Assembly (NCBI GenBank): GCA_004557645.1
Contig: SFGI01000006.1
Location: 1-60,421, forward strand
Direction: 5' to 3'
DNA: 60,421 nucleotides
Origin: [Eubacterium] saphenum
Lineage (GTDB): Bacteria; Bacillota; Clostridia; Lachnospirales; Anaerotignaceae
The first letter of the stretch is position 1. Each line of letters opens with the position of its first letter. Under the pieces are notes generated by a model. The model did not search any database and was not told the origin of the DNA. It saw nothing but the letters and a program-made list of their open reading frames with translations. The position numbers were made by a program, and so were the translations under genes. Shown in pieces: positions 48,132 to 55,899 of the stretch.

Positions 48132-49361
48132 TTATTTTGTTTCGTCGATCTGTTTCTTCACGAATACAAATTTGCCGTTTTCCACTTTCTTCAGGTAAGC
48201 AGCGTCTTTGTTTGCGTCGCCTGTTTCGCTGAAGGTGATGTTGCCTGTTACGCCGTCATAGTTGACTGCTGCCAGAGCATCGCGCAGGTTTACGCTTGTC
48301 AGGTCGCCTTCTGTGCCATCCAGAGATGCCAGAGCTGTTACCATTGTCATGTAACCGTCATAACCCAGAGCGGATACAGCTGCTACGCCGTCTGTGCCGC
48401 CGTTCAGAGTGATGCGCTGTGCATCTTCGTTCAGGTATGCTTTGAAGCCGTTTACGAAGTCTTTTGCCAGAGGTGTGGATTCGTCGTTTTCATCGAAGAA
48501 TGTGGAGAATACAACGCCTTCTGCTGCATCGCCTGCTGCGATCACGATGGATTCATTTTCCCATGTATCGGAGCCCAGGATGTGTGCTTCCAGACCGTTT
48601 GCTTTTGCCTGAGGCAGGATCAGAGTTGCTGTTGCGATAGAGCAGGGGATGAATACACATTCTGCCTGGGACTGTTTTACAGTTGTCAGGATCGCATTGA
48701 AGTCGGATTCGTTTGTCTGGTATGTTTCGTCAGCAACGATTGTGCCGCCCAGCTGTTCGAATGCCTGTTTGAAGTAAGCAGCGATACCTGTGGAGTAGTC
48801 ATCGCCGTTCTGGCTTACGATAGCAGCTGTTTTGTAGCCCATTTCTTCTGCTGCGTAGGAAGCCATTACTGTACCCTGGAAAGGATCCAGGAAGCATGTT
48901 CTGAAGTAGAAATCGTTGCCTGCTGTAACCTGAGGGTTTGTGCAGGAGCAGCCGATGGCGGGAACGCCTGCTTCAGCGAAAGTCTGACCTGCTGCGATGG
49001 AAACGCCGGAGCCATAGGAGCCCAGAACTCCGACAACGCCGGAAGAGATCAGGGACTGTGCTGCTGTTACAGCTGCTGTCTTGTCGGACTGGTTATCAAC
49101 TTCCACCAGTTCGATGTTGTAGGTTGTGCCGTTGATATCAACAGTAGGCACAACTGTGTTTGCATAACGGATGCCCAGAACTTCCTGCATACCGCCGCCG
49201 CCGTTTTCGCCTGTTGTGGGTTCAAAAACACCGATCTTGATGGTGTCGCCGCTGATGGCTGTGCCAGCTACAGAAGCTGTTGTGCCTTCAGAGGAGCCGC
49301 CGCAGGCAGCCAGAGACAGTGTCATTACAGAGGCCAGAGCCAGAGCAATAAACTTTTTCAT
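48132..49361 (-). CDS. livJ: Branched-chain amino acid ABC transporter substrate-binding lipoprotein
   Basis: A 409-residue lipoprotein: signal peptide with lipobox LSLAACGG (Cys20), then a periplasmic-binding-protein fold of the Leu/Ile/Val type. Recognised parts are IKIGVFEPTTGENGGGG, VDNQSDKTAAVTAAQSLISS, GVLGSYGSGVSIAAGQTFAE and YKTAAIVSQNGDDYSTGIAA. It is anchored outside the membrane and hands substrate to LivHM. GGGAGG lies before the ATG. Codon choice is very uniform, as in strongly expressed genes. Confidence 0.95.
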   Translation of the reverse strand: MKKFIALALASVMTLSLAACGGSSEGTTASVAGTAISGDTIKIGVFEPTTGENGGGGMQEVLGIRYANTVVPTVDINGTTYNIELVEVDNQSDKTAAVTAAQSLISSGVVGVLGSYGSGVSIAAGQTFAEAGVPAIGCSCTNPQVTAGNDFYFRTCFLDPFQGTVMASYAAEEMGYKTAAIVSQNGDDYSTGIAAYFKQAFEQLGGTIVADETYQTNESDFNAILTTVKQSQAECVFIPCSIATATLILPQAKANGLEAHILGSDTWENESIVIAAGDAAEGVVFSTFFDENDESTPLAKDFVNGFKAYLNEDAQRITLNGGTDGVAAVSALGYDGYMTMVTALASLDGTEGDLTSVNLRDALAAVNYDGVTGNITFSETGDANKDAAYLKKVENGKFVFVKKQIDETK

Positions 49362-49489
49362 AATTTACAACCTCCCATAAATGGATTTCCGGGAAGCATC
49401 AAACCGGAAAAATGTCGTTTTTCGTAGTGGCTATGTACCCAGCACGGATGTCCGCAATGGGGGAACAGATGCTTTTTGCCATTATTCAA

Positions 49490-49518
49490 AATATACCATA
49501 AAATCGGCAAAGAAGCAA
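49490..49518 (-). promoter_or_regulatory. Promoter of the liv operon
   Basis: On the minus strand TTGCTT (49518-49513), 17 bases, TATATT (49495-49490). Confidence 0.5.
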
Positions 49519-49752
49519 CAAGGGGACAACCCTTTTTGCGGAAAGGACAAGGGATTTTCTCTCATGTACTCAAAAAAGAACAACGGGGCCGCCCGATTTT
49601 AAGAAGGAGTTTCACGAAACCATACGTTTTTTTTATTGCATGAATAAGGGGATAGCAAAAAAGAGGGATTTTGAGTATAATAAATCTATTATGGACAAGT
49701 ACCCGATTTTTCGGAAGAAGATAGATGAAAAAGAGATGAAGGAGGAGTCGCT
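49519..49752. other. Intergenic stretch between divergent liv and thyA
   Basis: No gene supported. The sequence is AT-rich towards thyA with T- and A-runs; GGAGGAG precedes the TTG start of thyA. Confidence 0.5.
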
Positions 49753-50583
49753 TTGAGCAGAGCAGATGAAATTTTCAAAGCAAATTGCAGACAAATTTTA
49801 GAGAGTGGGTTTTCTACGGAAAACGAAAAAGTGCGTCCCGTTTGGGAGGATGGTACCCCTGCATACACCATCAAGACCTTTGGGGTGGTGAATCGCTATA
49901 ACCTGCAGGAGGAATTTCCCCTGATGACCCTGCGCTATACCAACTGGAAGGCAGCCATCGACGAGATCCTGTGGATCTGGCAGAAAAAATCCAACAATGT
50001 AAACGATCTGAACAGCAGGATTTGGGATTCCTGGGCAGATGAAACTGGTTCCATCGGCAAGGCTTACGGCTATCAGCTGGGGGTGAAATATAAATTCCCC
50101 CACGGCGAAATGGATCAGGTGGATAACGTGCTGTGGCAGCTGAAAAATACCCCTGCCTCCCGACGGATCATGACGAATATTTATAACTTTGCAGACCTGA
50201 CGGAAATGGGTCTGGAACCCTGTGCCTACAGCATGACCTTCAACGTGACAGGCAATAAACTGAACGGCATCCTGAATCAGCGTTCTCAGGATACTTTGAC
50301 AGCAAATAACTGGAATGTGGTGCAGTATTCTGCTCTGCTGATGATGTTCGCTCAGGTAAGCGGTCTGGAGCCCGGCGAGCTGATCCACGTTATTTCCGAT
50401 ATGCATATTTATGACAGACACGTGGATATGGTGAAGCAGATGCTGGAAAGAGAGCCCCTGCCTGCACCTAAGGTGAGACTGAATCCAGAAGTGAAGAATT
50501 TCTATGATTTCACCGTGGATGATTTCATCGTGGAGGATTACCAGTATCATAAATCTCTGGGCAAAGTGCCTGTGGCCATCTAA
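49753..50583 (+). CDS. thyA: Thymidylate synthase
   Basis: A 276-residue enzyme that methylates dUMP to dTMP with methylene-tetrahydrofolate. The active Cys is in GLEPCAYSMTFNV, and the dUMP phosphate/base contacts are in NQRSQDTLTANNWNVVQYSA and HVISDMHIYDRH. The usual PCH of the active site is PCA here, so the sequence belongs to the more divergent Bacillus-type group. The start is TTG 49753, with GGAGGAG 6 bases upstream. folA follows 12 bases later, the natural partner that recycles dihydrofolate. Confidence 0.94.
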   Translation: MSRADEIFKANCRQILESGFSTENEKVRPVWEDGTPAYTIKTFGVVNRYNLQEEFPLMTLRYTNWKAAIDEILWIWQKKSNNVNDLNSRIWDSWADETGSIGKAYGYQLGVKYKFPHGEMDQVDNVLWQLKNTPASRRIMTNIYNFADLTEMGLEPCAYSMTFNVTGNKLNGILNQRSQDTLTANNWNVVQYSALLMMFAQVSGLEPGELIHVISDMHIYDRHVDMVKQMLEREPLPAPKVRLNPEVKNFYDFTVDDFIVEDYQYHKSLGKVPVAI

Positions 50584-50595
50584 GGGGGATTGGAT

Positions 50596-51084
50596 ATGGA
50601 TATTATCGTAGCAGTAGACGAAAAATGGGGCATCGGCAAGGACGGCGACCTGCTGCAGCGGATTTCTGCAGATATGAAATATTTCCGCGGCAAGACCACA
50701 GGCAATGTGCTGGTCATGGGGAGAAAGACTCTGGAATCCTTCCCCAATCAAAAGCCCTTGCCCAATCGGGTGAATATCGTGCTGACGACCAATCAGGCCT
50801 ATGAAGCAGAAGGGGTCGTGCTGTGCCACGATATCGCCGATTTGCCTAAGGTGCTGGAACCCTATGCAGGGAAACAGGTTTTTGTTGCCGGCGGCGGCAG
50901 TATCTATGCACAGCTTCTGCCCCAGTGCGAAAAGGCGTATGTGACAAAAATTTATCATACCTACCCCGCGGATACCACCTTCCCCAATCTGGATGAAAAC
51001 CCCGAATGGGAATTGGCGGAAAAAGGGGAAGTGCAGGAGGAGAATAGTGTAAAATTCTCTTTTGATGTGTATAAGAAAAAATAA
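50596..51084 (+). CDS. folA: Dihydrofolate reductase
   Basis: A 162-residue NADPH enzyme that reduces dihydrofolate, the target of trimethoprim. It has IIVAVDEKWGIGKDGDLLQR, MKYFRGKTTGNVLVMGRKTL, ESFPNQKPLPNRVNIVLT and VFVAGGGSIYAQLLP. The substrate-binding acid would be Asp27-equivalent in the DMKYF stretch. ATG 50596 is preferred; GGGGGA lies 8 bases before it. It is coupled with thyA and followed by a terminator. Confidence 0.96.
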   Translation: MDIIVAVDEKWGIGKDGDLLQRISADMKYFRGKTTGNVLVMGRKTLESFPNQKPLPNRVNIVLTTNQAYEAEGVVLCHDIADLPKVLEPYAGKQVFVAGGGSIYAQLLPQCEKAYVTKIYHTYPADTTFPNLDENPEWELAEKGEVQEENSVKFSFDVYKKK

Positions 51085-51086
51085 GC

Positions 51087-51115
51087 GAAAAGGAGACCTT
51101 TAGGGTCTCCTTTTT
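51087..51115 (+). terminator. Terminator of thyA-folA
   Basis: AAAGGAGACC-ttta-GGGTCTCCTTTTTG. Confidence 0.85.
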
Positions 51116-51217
51116 GAGTGACTGCAAAGGGTTTTCGAGCCGCCCCCTTGAGTGACTGCATAAAATTCCCGAGCCGCCCCCTTAAGTGACTGTACAAAAT
51201 TCCCGAGCCGCCCCCTT
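51116..51217. repeat. Three tandem 34-bp repeats
   Basis: Units at 51116-51149, 51150-51183 and 51184-51217 share GAGTGACTG and CGAGCCGCCCCCTT with small differences in the middle. There are no spacers between units. They lie directly behind the folA terminator; function unknown. Confidence 0.85.
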
Positions 51218-51229
51218 CCCTCGGTGGGT

Positions 51230-51273
51230 GTCGGTGGGAAAGAGACACTTCGTTAGACATTCCCACCGACAGA
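51230..51273. repeat. Long hairpin TGTCGGTGGGAA
   Basis: TGTCGGTGGGAA and TTCCCACCGACA are perfect 12-bp arms around about 20 bases. Confidence 0.7.
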
Positions 51274-51546
51274 CCACCTCGCGGGGGCGGGGGAAAGCGT
51301 TGGCAAAAATCAAGGGAATATACCCAGTGATTTTAAAAGACGGATGCAGTCACCAAAGTCTTGTTGATATAACAAACGATGCCGCCCATCCCTATTTTGA
51401 ACATCCCGTTCTAAAACAGCTTTTTCAATAGAGAGCAAGCCTTGCCGGAAAGGCACTTTATACTGCCCGAAGGGGCTTGTGGGGAAGGGATACATCGTTT
51501 CCCTTATATCCAGACTGCAGAAAAAGTGATTTTTGAGCAGCGGAAG
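51274..51546. other. Intergenic stretch without a supported gene
   Basis: Open frames on both strands (for example 51310-51495 on the minus strand) are short and lack ribosome-binding sites. It may be a worn gene fragment. Confidence 0.45.
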
Positions 51547-51644
51547 AGTTCGGGAAACAAACCCGTTTCCTGAATGGAATCCGCAGGATGTTCAGCACTT
51601 TGCTTCGCAAAGTCGGCTTTGCCGACCGCATCTATCTTTGCGGT
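51547..51644 (+). repeat. Palindromic repeat, family 1, copy C
   Basis: TTCGGGAAACaaaccCGTTTCCTGAA, TGGAATCCGCAGGATG, TTCAGCA, CTTTGCTTCGCAAAG, TCGGCTTTGCCGA and CCGCAtctatcttTGCGG. Same order of hairpins as copies A, B and D. Confidence 0.78.
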
Positions 51645-51699
51645 GCATTGAATTCACTTCCGACAGGAAAATAGTTGTGCATGGCGAAGAAAACGCCAC

Positions 51700-51842
51700 C
51701 GCCGTTAGGCGGCTTGCCGAAGGCAAGTGCTTTGACAAGGTTTCAAGGCATTTTTGCCGATGGAACCCGTCTGTTTATTCTTCTGTCTCAACTCGTCGAA
51801 ATCCTGATTTCGACGAAGGGTGTCGACAAAGTCGACACCCTC
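51700..51842. repeat. Further palindromes before the aldo/keto reductase
   Basis: CCGCCGTTAGGCGG, TTGCCGAAGGCAA, GTCGAAATCCTGATTTCGAC and, at about 51818-51840, GGGTGTCGAC-aaa-GTCGACACCC. They extend the hairpin cluster started by copy C. Confidence 0.65.
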
Positions 51843-51877
51843 AAATGACCCCTTCCGAGGTCTTTTCTTTATTTTCC

Positions 51878-52708
51878 TTACTCAAAATGCTCCGGATGAA
51901 TCCCCGACCATCCCGTCTGGGGCATGGTCATCAGCCGATACACATCCTCCAATTCCAGATCGAAATCGAAAAGATCCAGATTTGCCTTCATCCGCTCCGG
52001 TGCGGAGGATTTCGGCAAGGGCAGCACATTATTCTGCAGGCAGAACCGCAGGCAGATTTGCGCCGGGCTTTTTCCATATTTCTTTGCCATCTCCAAGATC
52101 AGAGGGGCATCCAGCAGCTTGCCCCGTCCCAAAGGGCTCCATGCTTCTGCCTGTATGCCATGGGACTGGCAGAAGGCAGCGGTGGCATGCTGTGTATAGC
52201 CGGGGTGGAACTCCAGCTGGTCTACCATGGGCATGGTGTTGGCGTTTTTCATCAGATGCAGCAGGTGCTGGGGCAGGAAATTGCAGACCCCAATGGCACG
52301 GACAGCCCCTTCTTCATAAAGCTGTTCCAGGGCCTTCCAGCTTTCCGTCACCAGTGGCTTCCAGTCTGCGCCAGGGTAGGGCATGGGCCAATGGATCAGG
52401 AACAGATCCAGATAATTTACGCCCAAATCCTTCAGGGTGGCATCAAAGCTGGCCATGGTCTTATCGTATCCCAGTTCTGTTTTCCATACCTTAGAGGTCA
52501 GGAAAATTTCCCGACGGGGAATGCCGCTGTTTTTCACAGCCTGCCCTACGACCTTTTCATTTTCATATTTTCTGGCAGTATCCAGATGGCGATAGCCCAC
52601 CTGCAGGGCATCCAGAAGGATGCTTTCTTCCTTTACCAGATAGGTGCCAAAGCCCAAAAAGGGCAGTTCCACACCATTTTCTAAAACGAATCCTTTTTCA
52701 CCGATCAT
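51878..52708 (-). CDS. Aldo/keto reductase
   Basis: A 276-residue NADPH-dependent TIM-barrel reductase. The catalytic Tyr and Asp lie in GYRHLDTARKYENEKVVG, the Lys in IFLTSKVWKTELGYDK, and the His in LFLIHWPMPY. The NADPH site is visible as LPLPKSSAPERMKANLDLFD. Family members reduce aldehydes and ketones such as methylglyoxal. AGGAGGA precedes the ATG. cca lies 11 bases upstream on the same strand. Confidence 0.95.
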   Translation of the reverse strand: MIGEKGFVLENGVELPFLGFGTYLVKEESILLDALQVGYRHLDTARKYENEKVVGQAVKNSGIPRREIFLTSKVWKTELGYDKTMASFDATLKDLGVNYLDLFLIHWPMPYPGADWKPLVTESWKALEQLYEEGAVRAIGVCNFLPQHLLHLMKNANTMPMVDQLEFHPGYTQHATAAFCQSHGIQAEAWSPLGRGKLLDAPLILEMAKKYGKSPAQICLRFCLQNNVLPLPKSSAPERMKANLDLFDFDLELEDVYRLMTMPQTGWSGIHPEHFE

Positions 52709-52719
52709 CGTACTCCTCC

Positions 52720-53949
52720 TTACAGCAGGCCTCTTTCTTCCAGAATGGAACGGGCCTGTTTTGTCAGAATTTCTTTTGTATTTTTTGCAGGCTCCCGCAG
52801 AACCATATCCAGCAGCTCTGCAAGGATATTACCCAGTTCTTTGCCGTGGGGCGCGCCCATCTCCATCAGGTCTTTGCCGGAAAGCTGCAATGTTTTCAGA
52901 GTCAGGCAGTCCCCCTCTGCCAGAATTTTTTCAAACAGTGCCTTGCTTTCCTGATGGGGAGAAGCAGGGCGCAGGATGGATTGCAGCAGCAAAAGCTGTT
53001 TCATGGCTTCTTCGCCAATGGTGCCTGCCAGCTTCCGCAGGGGATAAGCCTCTGTAGGAACGTCATGGGGCAGATAGTCCAGCAGCAGGCAGACCCGTTT
53101 CAGGGTATGGTTATCAAATTTCATGCCCTTCAGGAAGTTTTTCGCCTCAGGGGAAGTATAATCCTGCAAAACGACGCACCAGCGGAGCAGAGCATCCTTG
53201 GGACAGGCGGAAATTTCGTCTAAAATCGTCTGGCTGCGGGCAATCAGGCGGGCGGACAGGGTGGGGTCGATCTGTACCAGCAGACCGCTTTCCCAGAGGA
53301 GAGGCATTTTTTCTTTAAAAGGAGAAAGCCAAAGCTTTTCCAGTTCCTCCCGGATCCGTTCCACGCTGATCTTTTGGATCAATGCTGTGTTGGCGCAAAG
53401 GGCCGCCCAAGTTTCCTCTTCGATTTGAAAGCCCAACTGTGCCGCAAAGCGCACACAGCGCAGCATCCGCAGGGCGTCCTCCTGAAACCGCAGAGCAGGG
53501 TCGCCTACGCCGCGGATGGTTTCCGCCGCAATATCCTCCTGCCCGTGGAAAGGGTCTCGGAAGCCTTCGGCAGGGTGATAGGCGATGGCGTTCATGGTGA
53601 AGTCTCGCCGGAGCAGGTCTTCCGTCAGGTTTTTGGTGAAGGAAACGGCATCGGGGTGGCGGCAGTCGGCATATTCGCCGTCCACACGGTATGTCGTAAC
53701 CTCGTAATTTTCCTTATGGAGCACCACGGTGATGGTGCCGTGCTGGATGCCCGTGTCAAAGGTATGGTTGAAGAGGGTCTTTGTTTCTTCGGGCAGGGCA
53801 GAGGTGGTGATGTCCCAATCCTGAGGGATGCGCCCCAGAATGGAATCCCGCACACAGCCGCCCACGATATAGGCCTCGTGACCGCCTTTGTTCAGGGTAT
53901 CTAAAATCAATGCCGCATCGGCGGGCATGGTAACTTTCGGTTTTTGCAA
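52720..53949 (-). CDS. cca: CCA tRNA nucleotidyltransferase
   Basis: A 409-residue enzyme that adds or repairs the CCA end of tRNAs. The class II polymerase head has YIVGGCVRDSILGRIPQDWD (metal Asp pair DWD), and RRDFTMNAIAY and EDALRMLRCVRFAAQLGF give the base-selecting neck. The start chosen is TTG 53949, with GGGAGGG 6 bases upstream, giving MQKPKVTMPADAALI; ATG 53928 is the alternative. The longer frame to 54054 would read through a terminator. It is followed by the aldo/keto reductase. Confidence 0.94.
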   Translation of the reverse strand: MQKPKVTMPADAALILDTLNKGGHEAYIVGGCVRDSILGRIPQDWDITTSALPEETKTLFNHTFDTGIQHGTITVVLHKENYEVTTYRVDGEYADCRHPDAVSFTKNLTEDLLRRDFTMNAIAYHPAEGFRDPFHGQEDIAAETIRGVGDPALRFQEDALRMLRCVRFAAQLGFQIEEETWAALCANTALIQKISVERIREELEKLWLSPFKEKMPLLWESGLLVQIDPTLSARLIARSQTILDEISACPKDALLRWCVVLQDYTSPEAKNFLKGMKFDNHTLKRVCLLLDYLPHDVPTEAYPLRKLAGTIGEEAMKQLLLLQSILRPASPHQESKALFEKILAEGDCLTLKTLQLSGKDLMEMGAPHGKELGNILAELLDMVLREPAKNTKEILTKQARSILEERGLL

Positions 53950-54023
53950 AGGGAAACCCTCCCATCCAAAAAGATTTATAGATTTACAGATTTGCCTTAG
54001 TATACCATAAATAAGAACAAAAA

Positions 54024-54067
54024 AGCAGACTTTTTCATCGCCGAAGGGCTGCAAGTCTGCTTTGCTG
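54024..54067. terminator. Terminator after the PNPOx-like gene
   Basis: AAAGCAGACTT/AAGTCTGCTTT with about 22 bases between, and T-run on the minus strand. Confidence 0.75.
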
Positions 54068-54073
54068 TCGTTT

Positions 54074-54559
54074 TTATTTGTTATCGTAGGGCTTTACTTC
54101 GATTTCTTCTTTATCAAAATCAATGAAGATCTGGTAAGCGTAGTTATCGTCGCTGGTATCCCAAACCTCTACATATTTGGGGGTCACTTCAATGAGGATT
54201 TCTGTATCCTCGTGGCTGTATTTATTGTAGCTGCCCCAGAGGTATTTTTTATAGCCCTCTTCGAAGCGTCTGCCGGGCTCGTCTACCACCAGACCGCAGT
54301 TTTTCGCCACACCCTCCACCTGGATGCCGCCATAGCACATGGCAACCTGAGGGTTTTCAAAAAGCTGCTTTGTCTTGCGGAAGTTTTTATCTGTTTTGAA
54401 ATAAATCTTGTCATCGTAGAACAGGCAGCTCACATTCCGTACCATAACATAATCGTTTACGCTGCTGGCAAGGGCCATGATCTTCCAATCACCAAGCTGT
54501 TCAAAAAACAGGGCTTTTGCCTGTTCAAAGGTCAAATTCTTATCTAAGCTGAATTTCAT
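54074..54559 (-). CDS. Pyridoxamine 5'-phosphate oxidase-like protein
   Basis: A 161-residue split-barrel flavin-type protein. Family-like pieces are KIMALASSVNDYVMVRNVSC, LFYDDKIYFKTDKNFRKTKQ, and VAMCYGGIQVEGVAK. The C-terminal part (KYLWGSYNKYSHEDTEILIE) is typical of a subgroup of unknown function. AAAGGAG precedes the ATG. It is transcribed after ribU, 25 bases behind it, so probably in the riboflavin/FMN-controlled unit; a flavoprotein there makes sense. Confidence 0.85.
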   Translation of the reverse strand: MKFSLDKNLTFEQAKALFFEQLGDWKIMALASSVNDYVMVRNVSCLFYDDKIYFKTDKNFRKTKQLFENPQVAMCYGGIQVEGVAKNCGLVVDEPGRRFEEGYKKYLWGSYNKYSHEDTEILIEVTPKYVEVWDTSDDNYAYQIFIDFDKEEIEVKPYDNK

Positions 54560-54584
54560 GTGGTTCTCTCCTTTTTCTGATGAT

Positions 54585-55214
54585 TTATGCGTTTTTTGCT
54601 TTGGATGCAGATGCAGCGGCGGAGCCGTTTCCGTGGATGATGGGGCTCAGTCGTTTATACAATACCATGGCACCGATAGAGTTGATGCCGCATTTGATGA
54701 GGTTGAAGGGGATGATGCCGAAGATCGCCAGTGTCAGGGCGTTCTGCACCAAAGGATTGGCTTCTGTACACATCTGGATGAAATAATCCATTTCCTGACC
54801 CATCAGTGTCATGTAGAAGGGGATGATGATATACAGGTTTGTGAATACAGCCACGATGCCGCAGAAAACAGAGCTGAAGGCCATACCCACCATTGCTGTC
54901 TTTTTGGATTTATGACGATGATACAGAATTACAGGGGGCAGCACGTATGCGCAGCTCAACAGGAAATTCTGCAGTTCCCCGGTAAAGGCAGAAGAAGTAC
55001 CCTCTGTCGCCAGCTTCAGCAGGATCTTCACAACGATGATGCAGACCGCCTGAATGGGGCCCATGGCAAAGCCGCCGATGATTTCTACCAGACCTGCCAG
55101 GTCAAAATTCATAAAGGGCGGCATAAAGGGGATGGGGAAATCCAAATGCAGCAGCACGCAGCAGATGGCACCCAGCATTGCAATCATAGTCAAGTCTCTT
55201 GTTTTCAGTTTCAT
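54585..55214 (-). CDS. ribU: Riboflavin ECF transporter S component
   Basis: A 209-residue membrane protein with about six hydrophobic segments that binds riboflavin for an ECF transporter. The first helix MIAMLGAICCVLLHLDFPIP and the motif FMNFDLAGLVEIIGGFAMGP are typical of RibU. ATG 55214 is chosen because GGAGGT lies 7 bases upstream; the longer frame would run back through the terminator of its riboswitch. The FMN riboswitch in its leader independently supports a riboflavin substrate. Confidence 0.94.
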   Translation of the reverse strand: MKLKTRDLTMIAMLGAICCVLLHLDFPIPFMPPFMNFDLAGLVEIIGGFAMGPIQAVCIIVVKILLKLATEGTSSAFTGELQNFLLSCAYVLPPVILYHRHKSKKTAMVGMAFSSVFCGIVAVFTNLYIIIPFYMTLMGQEMDYFIQMCTEANPLVQNALTLAIFGIIPFNLIKCGINSIGAMVLYKRLSPIIHGNGSAAASASKAKNA

Positions 55215-55277
55215 GTTTCTTACCTCCGTTTTTGTTTGCTCGGAGATTCTTCTGTTGGGGTGCTGCCCTTTGGCAAG

Positions 55278-55308
55278 AAAGAAACCCCTTGGAAAAAACC
55301 AAGGGGCA
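55278..55308 (-). terminator. Terminator of the FMN riboswitch platform
   Basis: CCCCTTGG-tttttt-CCAAGGGG followed by TTTCTTTC on the minus strand. Confidence 0.82.
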
Positions 55309-55365
55309 TACATACACCAAAAGGGAACCGATGGGCAGACAAAAAATGCCCATGCAGCACCAATT

Positions 55366-55495
55366 TTCTTCTCTCATCCGGACTATCACCGTCGGTCATG
55401 GAATTGCACCATGTCAGCCGATACCGCCATCAAAGCGATATCGGGTCGCGGACTTTTACCGCCGGTAGGGAATTGCACCCTGCCCCGAAGAATCA
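55366..55495 (-). promoter_or_regulatory. FMN riboswitch (RFN element)
   Basis: On the minus strand it reads ATTCTTCGGGGCAGGGTGCA, ATTCCCTACCGGCGGTAAAA, GTCCGCGACCCG, then GGTGCAATTCCATGACCGAC, GGTGATAGTCCGGATGAGAG and AAGA. These are the conserved RFN blocks, with GGTGCAATTCC in place of the common GGTGAAATTCC in both arms. It represses ribU when FMN is plentiful. Confidence 0.95.
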
Positions 55496-55515
55496 CCATA
55501 TATATTTACGAAGCA

Positions 55516-55544
55516 AGCATAGCACAAAAGGTACAGGTGTGCAA
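55516..55544 (-). promoter_or_regulatory. Promoter of the FMN-riboswitch/ribU transcript
   Basis: On the minus strand TTGCAC (55544-55539), 17 bases, TATGCT (55521-55516). Confidence 0.6.
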
Positions 55545-55591
55545 TAGGGATTTGAAATTTTTATTTTTTTCGTATTTTGTTAAAAAATACG

Positions 55592-55620
55592 TTGACATTT
55601 GGAAAGGTTAGTAGTATTAT
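55592..55620 (+). promoter_or_regulatory. Promoter of tRNA-Lys
   Basis: TTGACA, 17 bases, TATTAT, 20 bases before the tRNA. Confidence 0.8.
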
Positions 55621-55640
55621 ATTTCTTGCAGTTGAGATAT

Positions 55641-55713
55641 GCGCCCTTAGCTCAGTTGGTAGAGCAACTGACTCTTAATCAGTGGGTCCAGGGTTCGAGT
55701 CCCTGAGGGCGCA
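55641..55713 (+). tRNA. tRNA-Lys (anticodon CTT)
   Basis: A complete 73-nt cloverleaf: acceptor GCGCCCT/AGGGCGC with discriminator A, D arm AGCTCAGTTGGTAGAGC, anticodon stem ACTGA/TCAGT around the loop CTCTTAA (anticodon CTT, reading AAG), and T arm with GGTTCGAGTC. CCA is not encoded, so it needs the cca product. It has its own consensus promoter and stands alone. Confidence 0.97.
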
Positions 55714-55798
55714 TCTTTTCAAAGGAGAGGCGGGCTAAGCTTTATGCTTGGTTCGCTTCTTTTTTTGTTTGTCCCTGCAGGATTCTTCCTGAAAATCC

Positions 55799-55844
55799 AG
55801 ACCACCGAAAGATAATCAAAAGACGATAAGGGTGGTCTTTTTTG
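55799..55844 (+). terminator. Terminator after tRNA-Lys
   Basis: AGACCACC and GGTGGTCT, 8-bp stem with a 24-base loop, then T6. Confidence 0.6.
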
Positions 55845-55899
55845 ATTGCCTGTTCCATAGAATGTTTCAGAGACGATTTTCGGTCGGGAAGCAGGGGGA

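Noticed and set aside
51116..51217. 34-bp direct repeats as a CRISPR array
   Set aside because: The units abut with no spacers and there are no cas genes in the window.
51310..51495. A 61-codon frame on the minus strand
   Set aside because: No ribosome-binding site; could be a gene remnant but nothing supports it.
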